DNA of 64,000 bases, from assembly GCA_029641185.1 (NCBI GenBank), contig JAPWGK010000023.1:620001-684000 (forward strand). Direction: 5' to 3'. The notes below the pieces were generated by a model. That model was not told the origin of the DNA. It saw only the letters and a list, made by a program, of their open reading frames with translations, and did not search any database. Source of the DNA: Pseudofabraea citricarpa (Eukaryota > Ascomycota > Leotiomycetes > Helotiales > Dermateaceae). How positions within the stretch are numbered: position 1 is the stretch's first letter; each line of letters opens with the position of its first letter. The position numbers and the translations under genes are program-made. Shown here piece after piece: positions 25,555 through 35,815 of this stretch.

Positions 25555-25940
25555 AGCTCACGGTTGTGTTGATGTTGGCGTTTGGCGTCTAGCGATTAGC
25601 GATTGGTTATGAAGAGTTTCCTACTCCTTTTTCTTCTTTCCCCCCTTCTCCTCTTTGGAGATTCGGGGCTGCGAAATTGAGTTATGGAATATGGGACATG
25701 GGACATGGACATGGGAAGAATGAGCGATACGAATCAGATTCGGAAAAAAGCGTTTTTCTTTTCCTTTCGGTCGTCGATTATCGAATCGATCAACTCGTTA
25801 GATGAGCGACTTCTTAGCTAGCTCCTGAACCACGCGGAAAGAACGAAAACAATATACTTGATGAATGAATCGACAGTGACGTGCCCGTGGCCCATCTTGA
25901 TAAACCAGCGCTATGTTCTGTTGCAGTCCTCTGACAAACT

Positions 25941-26013
<73 letters not shown>

Positions 26014-26408
26014 CTCAGTCTCAGTCTCAGTCTCAGTCTCAGCCTTTCCATCAAATCCAACCCCGAGAATCAAAAGAAGAAGTGAAGGAGGGGAAAGAAT
26101 GAAAAGATGAAAGAGACCACAGAATCACATCTGACCAAGAAGAACAAACAAGAGAAGGGGAAATCATATAGCAATTCCCTCATCCAAGTGATGGGATCTA
26201 TTCTCTTTTGTTTTCATTTCCTCTCCTTTCACCTTTACCCTCGTCCCTCGTATCCCTCCCATGCCTTCCTGCCGTGCACTCAAGTTTCAAAATGCAAATG
26301 CAAATGCAAATGCGAAAAAAAAAGGACGCCACTTGATGCATGTGATGTATATCTATCTACCTACGCAATGCCCGCTCGCTTACCCACGCCCCCCTTCCCA
26401 ACCTCGAA
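25555..26408. other. Convergent spacer with large microsatellite
   Basis: Lies between the 3' ends of the VIT/vWA gene (plus) and palA (minus). It holds the (TC)n/(AGTCTC)n tract and an (AAATGC)n run at about 26290-26313. No gene is supported. Confidence 0.65.
25943..26042. repeat. Compound microsatellite (TC)n then (AGTCTC)n
   Basis: About 34 TC units run from 25943 to 26010, directly followed by about five AGTCTC hexamers to 26042. The array is pure and so probably length-variable between strains. Confidence 0.95.
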
Positions 26409-29200
26409 TCAGCTAAACCTAAACCCAGCATTAGGATCCCAAGTCTTCTGCGGCGGTGCATCGCCCATGCCAGGGCCAGATCCAGGTGTGGGTGGTTGAG
26501 GCGCGGCGCTGATATTGATACCGCCACCGGCGTTGTTGCCCGACGCGCCGAACTTGATGCCCATTTCGGGCGCCCACGTCTGCGGCATGATCGGGGGGCT
26601 CTGCATGGGCGCGACGGGGGCGCGTGTGGGTATGGGGGCCGGAATGGGCGGGTGCTGTTCCGGAGGGCGGTTGTTGTATGCTCGCGGGGAGTAGTTTTCC
26701 TCGTCTAGTTGCTGTTGGAGAGAGAGGTTCGAGAGGGAGGGGATGTTGAGATCGCTGTTGTGGAAGAAGATACGACGTTAGCTGATGAATTTTAAAGATA
26801 TATACATGTTTTACGCAGGAGAAAGGTCAGAACTTACGATTCCAAACGTTGTGCTTCGTCTCTTCGGGAGTAGACGAAAGTCTTACAGTCGTCTCTGAAC
26901 CGGCCAACGATCTTCGCGAGATCATTGTAGAATTTCCTGCCGACTTCTAAGTTGCTCACAATCTCTTTGTACTTGAAGAACGCATTCTCGAGTCTCTGCA
27001 GGGCTTGCTCTCGTTCCCGAGAACTCGTATCGCCAGATCTCGCCGAGACAAACGAGGCATTGGTTGCTTCCAACTGCGCCATGAGTTTATCCTGCTCTTG
27101 AGCCTCAGCCTGAACCGATTCTACATCCGAGTCGTACTTCGTAAGCCGTTGCTCAAAGAAGTCTTCAAAATGGGCGGGCACTAAAGCTGTGCTAGGGTAT
27201 TCCCTCTCTAAGCGAGCTGCTTCGTTAAGAATGCTGCTATTGATATCATCCTTCTTCGACTTCTCGCGTAGCGCCTCAATATTTCGCCTTCGTCTCGTTT
27301 CAAATCGATTGACTTCGTTGAGACTGCTCCGTAGCCGTGATACTTCGCCTTCGAGTCGAGGAGGAATAGCCACGCGACGGCTGCTGGGAACAAAGTTCCC
27401 AATGTCGCGATCCGATCCAGAAAGAATACGAAGCATGTCTTCACATTCTCTGAACTTGCTTACAACAAGCTCATCACTATTGGCTGCGCTCTTGAGATAG
27501 CCATCAATTTCGCCAACTTGGCCATAGAGTTTTGCCGCAGCAGACTTAGAGTCTAGACGAGCCCATCTGTCGGTGCCATACTTCATCAACAATCGTTCAT
27601 TCTCCGCTGCTTCGGCGTGTAACAGCTCCCTGCCCTCAGCAAAGATGGCATCATCTGAAGCCTTCAATTTCGATGTATCCGAGAACGATCGCTGAAGCCT
27701 CGTCAAAGCATCAGCCTGTCTGATCTCTTCGGCATGGGAAAGCAAGCTTGGTGGTAAACCAAGGGGCTTTTCGAGCGCCTGTAGTGAGCCTGGAAGATTG
27801 AGTGATCTGAGGGTATCGTGGATTTTGGTGGTGAGGATCTCAAGCTCGTCGATAATATTATTGTTGACCAAGCGATCCCTCCTCTCCTCATAGATGCTTG
27901 CAGCGACATGTACAGCAAACGGTACGAGCTTAGCGAAGAGTGGTGGTCCGAAATCAAGGTGGTCTCCAATAAAACTGTTCGGTTCTGAAACTTCCTTCGG
28001 TACCTTAGCGACAGCCATATTCGCTCGCTCTAGAGTTTTCAGCTCGGATTTAGGCGGCACAGGATCTAGAACTGTCAGTAACTTGCTACCTACCTGAAGC
28101 CCCAGAAATAAACTCACTCAGGTATATAAGGTCATTGTCTTTCTCCGCTCTTTTCAAATCCTCCTGAACCTTATTTTTCAGCCCATTCAGATCCCCCAGG
28201 ACGACTTTATTAAGGTACCTGGCCTCCTTGAGAGCCTCGTTAACACAAGCGATACTATCCTTAAGTCTAGCGACCTCCTCGCCATATTTTCTCTTCTCGA
28301 GACAATCACAAGCTTGTCTATACTGAGCCGCCGCCGCAAAATGGTGATGCTTAGCCGTCGTATGGTGTATCCACTCCGAGCTAATCGCCTCACTCTTGAC
28401 TCCCCAATCCCCGGCCGAGCCATATAGATCCGATACACGAGCAGCCAGTTTCGCAATCGAGGCATCCTTATACCCATCCATGACCGCCTTCTGCCAGAAA
28501 CACTCCTGAGCTTGCGCCAGTAACAAGAATTGCAAGGATTCGAGCGTTGTAGGGTCCATATCCTCAGCTGGCGTCGAGCGCAATTCAGGTATGATCTCCG
28601 TCTTCAGATGCGAGATGACGCCAGCAGCAAGACAGAAATAATTGCAAGCCGATCTCAACCCCTCGGTGGTGCTGCGGTTCGACGACATGGCGAGTTGCGA
28701 GTAGAGGGCCGCGAGGTTATACAGGACGTTGGAGAGTTCGAACTTGAGGTTATTCTGGGACATGGGGCGCTCGGTATTGTATCCCAGGGCAGGGTACCAG
28801 GTAAAATCGGCACCGATCTAAGCCGCCACAGGAGCAATTAGCTTCCCTTGTTTTGCATATGAGGCCATACAAACATATGGGGGCAGGTTCTTACATCGAT
28901 GGGGAATTTACCCCCCATCCAGGCTAGTTGCCCCGCATAGCCAGATATCTTTTTGATCCCGCTCGTGTGCGGCTCCTTAACATTGACGGCATCCCTGCGC
29001 AGCGCATCGACGACCTCGAGGTCCTGTCTGAACATGTCCGGGTGCTGGTCATACTTGCTGGAGATGTGTTGCTTTATGGCTGCTGAGAAGGCGATGTTAT
29101 TGGTCTTGCGAAAAGGCAAGAAGAGGATGTTGCTATCAAAATGAGTTAGCGGCGAGCTTTCCCCGGTAGGAATTCAGAATAGGGGATTTTACTTTGCCAT
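26409..29200 (-). CDS. palA: PalA/Rim20, BRO1-domain pH-signalling scaffold
   Basis: Five exons on the minus strand (29200-29193, 29132-28895, 28817-28118, 28071-26838, 26754-26409) give 841 residues. The first exon is only 8 nt and joins to make MANNILFLPFRKTNN, which matches the start of BRO1 domains. The BRO1 domain covers about residues 1-385 (KYDQHPDMF, LSNVLYNLAALYSQLA, YFCLAAGVISHLK). The ALIX-type V domain, largely coiled coil, covers about 390-725. A Pro-rich tail follows. PalA binds ESCRT-III Vps32 through BRO1 and YPXL motifs of PacC/Rim101 through the V domain, bringing the transcription factor to its protease at ambient alkaline pH. Length and order match the family. The exon 3/4 junction gives LIYLILDPVPP and is read from a TACTGAC branch and CAG acceptor. 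Confidence 0.93.
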
Positions 29201-30043
29201 GTTTGAGTCTTGCGCAACAGTGAGTTGTTGCCGGCCTCTACTTATCGCATATTCATTTTCATGCCACACGCAATGGCAAGGCACGCGCCGACCATGACGT
29301 TGCATGTCAGTTAAGGCGCTAAGGCAGCAAGGTGGCGGGCTATCACATGATTATAGCCTCAAGATTCAATACAGCCTCAATTGAACTGTCTTGGCACAAA
29401 GCTTTTAACGTCACTTCAGTACCTGAGGTAGGTTGAAAACCGACTACTTATAACAAAGGTATATCACAATGTCACAATAATGCCCGCACGGTCAACTGAC
29501 GTGAATAAATATAAAGATTCTAAACCACGAGATAACCAATCTATCAGATAATCTCAGTCTATAAAAAAACAACGGGTATGTATAAAAAGAGACAATAAAA
29601 GAGAGCCAGTCCAGAAACCAAAAACCAAAGTGGTGGTGGTAGGTAGGTAGGTAGGTAATAACCCGAATGTTTATGATGTGATATGACATGACACGCCCCA
29701 AAAAAAGAACCAATACACCAAAAACCCCAGGTTCCAATACCAAAACAAAAGACGCCGGTCGCTGGTATGCAAAATACAAGAGATATATATGCGGTATGCA
29801 AGTTGCCAAGATTGAAGGATGCCAAAATGCAGATGCAGAAGAAAAGAAAAAGCCTTCGCGACCTTTGTTGGTACAATATCCCCACCACTCTTCCTTCTCC
29901 TAATCTTCCTTCTCGTTTCCAAGAAGAAAAGGAGAGAGAGAGCGGCCACAGTACTCCTAGTTTTCATGACTGGCGTCCCGATGCATATCCTCCCAAAACA
30001 AATGAAAAAATGGTAGTGATATTTCTTTATATGGTGCTGCTGC
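29201..30043. other. Spacer between palA and the glycosyltransferase gene
   Basis: Holds the palA promoter (minus strand reading left from 29200) and the 3' flank of the glycosyltransferase gene. A GTAG/GTAGG repeat lies at 29638-29657. No gene is supported. Confidence 0.55.
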
Positions 30044-31624
30044 TCAAGGAATCCAGATCAGTTCGAGCACGCCGTCGATATCGTACATGGCCTTGCCATT
30101 GATGCTTTGTCTCCATCTCCAGTCATCCTTCTTACGGATATACATCTGGCGAACACTACCATCCGCTTCAACCTTGGCTTCTTTCAAATCCCAAGATGCT
30201 TTACGGCCGGATTCGATCAATGTCTGTCTCTGTGGTCCGAACATGAAGTCTAGATTCCAACCAAGATCACTTGGTGCTGAGTTGAAGGTTCTCTCCATCT
30301 GGTGGACATTGAAATCAATTCCCTTGGGGTAATAGGCAACCGAGTAGCCGTTCGTCAGGATGAAGTTGTCTTTCGTCTGGAAGCGTTGGAAGATACAGTC
30401 CTCGCCGCAAGTGTGGGCGATTTGGGAGTATTGGTGGGGGAAAGCTGTGTGCCACATGCCTCCCTTGAAATGATGCAGGGAGAGTGGTTTACCACCTGAT
30501 TCGTAGAAGCCACTGACATCCGTGACTAGATCAAGTTGGTATAGCGATCGCAAGAGAGTCAATCGTACTTCGCTGTGCTCGTAGATGCACTTCCGTAGCA
30601 AGACATCTCCTTGAGCTCCCCATCCAGTGTTTGCTTCTCGCAACTTGTCGGACGTGCTGCACTCATCGTAGAAGCTGGCAACCTTTTTAGCGAGAGGGAC
30701 CGAGAAGAAGACACCGGCACCCCCAAAAGCTTGGGAGCCGTGACGTTGAACCTGGTTGATGTCTTCGGAGAGGGTGCCAATGTAAAGCTCGGTGGAAGGG
30801 TCGTAGGTTTCGAGCTGCTTGAGCAAGCCGTGCATGGAAGGGAAGAAAGTATCGTCATCGCACATCACCAGCCACTTGCGAGACGCCCTTCGAGGATCTT
30901 CGTAAAGTGCTGGGAGCAGCGAAAGATATCTCTGGGCCATTTCGATCTGGCTGTCTGAATGGTATACCTTGACATCGATTCCCATTTTCTCCATAACCAT
31001 TCTCGAATGCTCAATTTCCTCGTCCGAAGCATCAATCAGACGCAAGATGAGTCCTGCACCATTAGAGTTCCCGTGGCCATCTGTCAACCAATGCGACCAT
31101 TCTCTCATTGGTCCAATGTGCTCATCATGCAGTCTCCCATAGGTTGTCGAGATTCCAAAGAGCAAATCGGAAGCATCGACGGTTTCTGGGAAAGGTGACT
31201 TCGGCACCTCGACCTCGAGTGGTTTCAGGCATTCTGCGGTTCTTGGCGGGTTTTTGATATCGATCTTCTCGAAGGACTCTGGGAACAAAGCCTCGTCGAC
31301 CTTGGTAATGGACTTCCGCTCGATATCCTTCCTCGTAAATCTGATGTACCGCTTCGCATATTCGACTTTGTCATCTAGCTTGTATTTCTCTTGTAGTTTT
31401 TGCAAATGGGTTCCGTTGACTGAGCAGTCGGGCACAAAGGTCTGGTCAACCGGGTGGGACGCTGTATAGGTATCGAGATTCTGCTGGATCTGCTCAAAAC
31501 GAGTGGTGGAAGGCTGGACGGTGAGGATGAAGAGGGCTAAACAAAAAGCGGCAAATACAAGAGCGCGGACAAATGGATTGCGAGAGTTCAAAAAACGTTG
31601 CCCAGACGCCATCGCAGCAGCCAT
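30044..31624 (-). CDS. Type II membrane glycosyltransferase, Fringe-like / DUF604 (GT31-related)
   Basis: A single exon of 526 residues. The start chosen is the first ATG of the frame (31624). The open frame extends 157 codons upstream only as low-complexity sequence, and an acceptor-like ACTAG sits just before the ATG. A short cytosolic tail is followed by one membrane helix at about residues 19-36, typical of Golgi enzymes. The lumenal part contains LLFGISTTYGRL, RKWLVMCDDDTFF with the metal-binding DDD at 256-258, GGAGVFFS and WGAQGDVLLRKC, the order seen in Fringe-like transferases. It probably adds a sugar to glycoproteins or wall glycans in the Golgi. Donor and acceptor cannot be told from sequence. 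Confidence 0.88.
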   Translation of the reverse strand: MAAAMASGQRFLNSRNPFVRALVFAAFCLALFILTVQPSTTRFEQIQQNLDTYTASHPVDQTFVPDCSVNGTHLQKLQEKYKLDDKVEYAKRYIRFTRKDIERKSITKVDEALFPESFEKIDIKNPPRTAECLKPLEVEVPKSPFPETVDASDLLFGISTTYGRLHDEHIGPMREWSHWLTDGHGNSNGAGLILRLIDASDEEIEHSRMVMEKMGIDVKVYHSDSQIEMAQRYLSLLPALYEDPRRASRKWLVMCDDDTFFPSMHGLLKQLETYDPSTELYIGTLSEDINQVQRHGSQAFGGAGVFFSVPLAKKVASFYDECSTSDKLREANTGWGAQGDVLLRKCIYEHSEVRLTLLRSLYQLDLVTDVSGFYESGGKPLSLHHFKGGMWHTAFPHQYSQIAHTCGEDCIFQRFQTKDNFILTNGYSVAYYPKGIDFNVHQMERTFNSAPSDLGWNLDFMFGPQRQTLIESGRKASWDLKEAKVEADGSVRQMYIRKKDDWRWRQSINGKAMYDIDGVLELIWIP

Positions 31625-34062
31625 GGCGTTGACGGTTCCCTCGAACCTAGTAAAAAAAGAAAAGAAAGTGATAGACTGGCTCCAAAAATGCGCAGTACGA
31701 CAGCCAGACGGACAGTAAGTATAGGTACTTTTCACACCCAGGCGCCCAAGAAAGTTGCGAATAGAAAGAGGGTTTGGAGGAGGAGAGGAGGAGAGGAGGG
31801 AGCTGGGAGGAAAAGAACGACGTTGAGGTCTTCTTGACCTTGGGAGGAGTGGTACCCTTAAAAGAAGGAGGGACGCAGGACAGGACAGGGGACCAGGGAC
31901 CCCCTCGACCTCCACAAGCATGATTGCAGCTAGAGTTCTAAATATCTGCATGGATACAATGGGGATGTGCTCTTGTTGCAACCGCGGGTGGCCGAATGGA
32001 GATTGGACGGGCGGCGGATTCGTGGGACTGTTCGGCAGACAATTTGATACGGCAGGCGGTGGGCGGTGGGCGATAGTCGAAGTGGAACTCGTCACTGCTC
32101 ATCATAATCAGAACCTAGAACCCCATAATTTTTCAAGCACCGTCTGTTTTGGTGTTTTGGTGGCCAGAGGTTAAGCCGTTGGCCATGTGTACCATGGTCT
32201 CATGAGAGGTATGATGATACACCTTCAGACAAGACTCGAGTCGTTCATCTGCTCACGATGCCATCCAAAGCCAGCCAGCCAAGTCGCTCTCGGGACCACA
32301 TTGTCGGGAACAGTGTGCATGTACTACAGCACATTATTATCGGGAGGGGATCAAAATCATCATCAATGTGGGATTGTCATACAGGGATGGAGGATATAAT
32401 TTCGAGTGCAGAATCACAATAATTACAGTACATCGATGCGCCAGGGCCGAGGGCAGGTCAAGCGGAGCGGAGCGGTAAGAGGCAGCGCAGCATATCTACT
32501 GTATTGTATCTGGATTCTGGCTGGCCAAGCGATGCGATCGAGGGAATAATAATAGGGGTCGGTGGTCAGTGAACGGTGGTCAGGGTCAGTGGTCAGTGGT
32601 GAGTGACATGCGGGGGGTGATGGTGGGCATTATTTCATTTTCATGAGTCGTCAATAATGTCGAAGGATTCCATCACTACTCACTACTCACTACTCACATC
32701 TTATCGGGCTGCAGTGCCAATGCTCTATTGTACCTTGCGTGTTGTTTGACTGAGACAATTGGGAAGCATGCGTTTGTTCAGACTCGAGTACTGCCAACCA
32801 CTCATCAGGGAACTCATATTGCAACCCACCTGTTTGTTTGTTTTCCATCGTGTCCGTCCGTACGGAGTCCGGAATCCGGAAAGGATGAATTTCAAGAAAG
32901 GTTGTTGTAATAGACCTCCCGCTGGCTTCATGAACTCAATTGCCTCGAGAGGCGACACGTGTATATAACCACCGGCTAGAAGATCAAAAACGAGAGATAC
33001 AAAAGGAGATTGTAGGGAGAGTTCATCGATGACCTCACTTTCCACTCCACTCCGAAATGCCTACGGAGTATCATTCTCTTCAATCAATCATCAACTCTCC
33101 CTCCCTACCTACCTCCTATAATACCCCTCCCTCTCTCGAGTCTCTACTCGACTGCCCCTCAAACAGAGACGCCAGAACCACAAAAGCTCGAAAGGAGAGA
33201 GAGATGGTGCGACAAGTGCAACCAGCAGATCTTATCGGCTTCCCTCACTTAACACATTTGATCCCAGCTCTTTTTCGAGTGACGATCCGACAGCAAAACA
33301 GAGATCAAATCAAATCAAATCACATCACATACAGTGCATACATACACACACGCACATCATCCATTCACCCACCCACCCACACCACCAACAAAAACGGCCC
33401 GTCTGTTTCACAGTTTATTTTTGGTGCCATGGTGACACGGTACTTGGATTCGCTTGTCTTCTACCGCTTACTGTACAGTACTTGCTTGTACTTCCGTACC
33501 TGTACCTGTCCTGTCCTGTCCTGTCCTGTCCATCCCATCCCATCACATCCCATCCCAATTCCCATCCCCTGCAGCCAGCCAAGGGAAATAAGGAAAATAA
33601 TGGAAATAATGGAAATGACCCACCACCCATCAGCAAAAGGGCAAGAAGGCGAAAAAGGTGAGCAACAAAGAAGAGAAAAGGAAAGAAAAAGAAAAAAACA
33701 TCACGACCCCTTTTCGACAGGTGGCCCCCACTCACGCTGCTTCGATTCTATATGAAAGAAGCATCACCCACGTGATAGCAAATCCTCAATTCATCCATCG
33801 TCCCATCCTTCCATCCATCCTTGGGCCCCCAGGACTCCAACAACAAGCAAAAGAAACAAAAATTCCAGCCAGCCAGCCAGCCATCTACCTTGGTGTATAT
33901 GATCCTTGATCCGCCTCCCATGAAAGTACTAAGAGCGACTAGTTGAGATGATAAAACCAAATCAAGCACCTTCTAATTTTCCATTTCCCATTGTCGTAGT
34001 CATGATTATCATCCGCATATGGCACATAGCAAGATCATTGGTTGATATAGTGTCAACCGCCC
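31625..34062. other. Intergenic DNA with many short repeats
   Basis: Includes the glycosyltransferase promoter (near 31640-32100). It also holds GTCAGTGGT repeats at 32560-32605, ACTACTC repeats at 32672-32697, a TGTCC/CATCC tract at 33500-33560 and CCAGCCAG units near 33870. A 232-codon plus-strand frame (33057-33755) is repeat-derived and is not called. Confidence 0.55.
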
Positions 34063-35179
34063 TTAAAACATGCCGCCCTCCTTCTCCTGTCGGTTCTCGT
34101 CGTTGATCGAGAGGCTCAAGCTTCGTCCGTAGTCGGGCGTCAAGTCGACATTGTTGATGACCTCGACGATGGCTTGCGGGGCGTGAAGGAAGGGGACGTG
34201 TCCGCCGTTGCAAGTCTCCATCTCGAGCTCAAGACCTCGATCGAGCATTTCTTCGATCATCATGAGCTGCCCATCGTGGGGGATGAAGCGGTCGTTCTCG
34301 CAGCAGATGTAGGTGCTTCGGACGGCGTAGTACTGGGCGTTTGAGAGCGGATCCAAGAGATGTGTATGGTACATGCTCTGAGCGAAAGAGGCCCACCATT
34401 CAGGCTTCTTGGATTCGTGCATCATGTCGTTGTAGAGCCGATTCGGTGCGTCCTTGAGCATGAGACTTCCATCTGGCTTTGGGTTGTTTAGCGGCAAGCC
34501 AGGAGGGTGCAAGTCAGGAGGGTGCAAGTGCGTGGGTGCTTACCAGCATGATAAACATGTTCTCCCACTTGCCATCTTCGCCGCAGACCTTCTCCTGGGC
34601 AATCGCTGTAGCTACCGATTCGCCGATTGGCAACATGAAGGCTGAGACGTACACCAGGTGTACAACTCCGCCTGCCAGCCCATAAATCTCTCGCCACTTC
34701 TTGGTGAGGTTCTGAACGACTGCCTGTGTTCCAACGACGCCTCCGTAGCAGTGCATGAGGAGAATCACCTCACGCCCATCGCGTTGAATCAGCTTTTCTA
34801 GAACTCGCTTGATGACTGCTGCATCGTCGTACATCTTCGTTGTTGGCTTCTTTCGGTAGTTGCTGGGGAGGTTAGGATAGTACGCATCATAACCTTCGAG
34901 ATTCAAGAGCGTAACCAGGTAAGAGTAGTGAATCTTAGACTGCAGCGTTCCTAAAATTTGAGTTGTCAGATCCTACTGACCACTGCCGTATGTCAGTAAT
35001 GGCTGGTATAGCTTACCCTGAACAATAACAACAGCCGGCTTGTGGATTGGATAGCCAGAGGAGATGACTGAATCATCTCCGCGAGCTACAAGCGGGATGA
35101 AGGTGCCAACGTTCCTCGTAGGCTTGTCCATCGAGAACTTGAAGATGTCGAACATCTTCCAGCTGAAGCAGAGACACAT
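34063..35179 (-). CDS. Alpha/beta-hydrolase fold protein with Cys at the nucleophile position
   Basis: Three minus-strand exons (35179-35017, 34950-34544, 34476-34063), with introns of 66 and 67 nt, encode 327 residues. The fold is recognised from PAVVIVQG, GYDAYYPNLPSN, ILLMHCYGGVVG, CCENDRFIP and NGGHVPFL. The putative acid is Asp252 and the base His283. The nucleophile elbow reads HCYGG, so residue 122 is Cys (TGC), where relatives of this fungal family usually have Ser. It may be a Cys hydrolase, like dienelactone hydrolases, or inactive. No signal peptide is obvious. The start may be Met9 instead of Met1. The second intron contains a perfect 15-bp tandem duplication. Confidence 0.82.
34500..34529. 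repeat. Perfect 15-bp tandem duplication inside an intron
   Basis: The unit CAGGAGGGTGCAAGT occurs twice head to tail, entirely inside intron 2 of the alpha/beta-hydrolase gene. Without one copy the intron would be 52 nt. Confidence 0.9.
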
Positions 35180-35815
35180 CGGGAAAGAAGAATGCAGTGA
35201 GATCGATTAAGTCTATTGTCGGTTGGCTATGACCATTCAGATCTAGGGCATGTGTTGTTGAAGTGTAGTGCTGGTGTTGACAAAGAGTAGTGGCGGCGAA
35301 GATCTTTCCTTGCGTTGCGTGGTCGTGATAGCAGAGGATTGTATAGAACAGTCCTCCCTATCCGTAGACCTTGCCGTCGTCTGCACCATCAAGAGATGAG
35401 GAAGTTGTGTAGAGTGAGGTGGTAAACAGGCGAAAGGCTTTTGAACCGCGAACTAAGTGCAGCGGCAAGCTTCGTTTGGCTTCCTTCCATATAAAAGTAG
35501 AAGGTGTACCCTCCAAGCACAAGCACTATCTAAGCACATGAACCAAAGGACTGGCTACCTAGGTCAGTCTTCAAGATTAGAATTTCATAATGTCTTCTCA
35601 CATAGTTACCTAGTCAAGCCATGTCCCCAAGGGAACACTGCGATGAATCATGTTCAATTCTTCTATCACTCGCTCATTAACCATACATCTGTCTCTCATG
35701 TAGCCAAATCGTCCCCGACCCATGTTAACCAATAAACAAACATACTCAAGAATAATTTCTCCAGTGGAGTCATATCCCAAGTCCGCGAGAAAAAGAAAAA
35801 TCCAACAAGGTGCCT
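35180..35815. other. Promoter region of the hydrolase gene and 3' flank of the orphan gene
   Basis: About 640 nt with no supported coding sequence. Both neighbours read leftward. Confidence 0.5.

Noticed and set aside
33057..33755. 232-codon plus-strand open frame
   Set aside because: It is largely built from CATCC, CCACC and TGTCC repeats and has no family resemblance.
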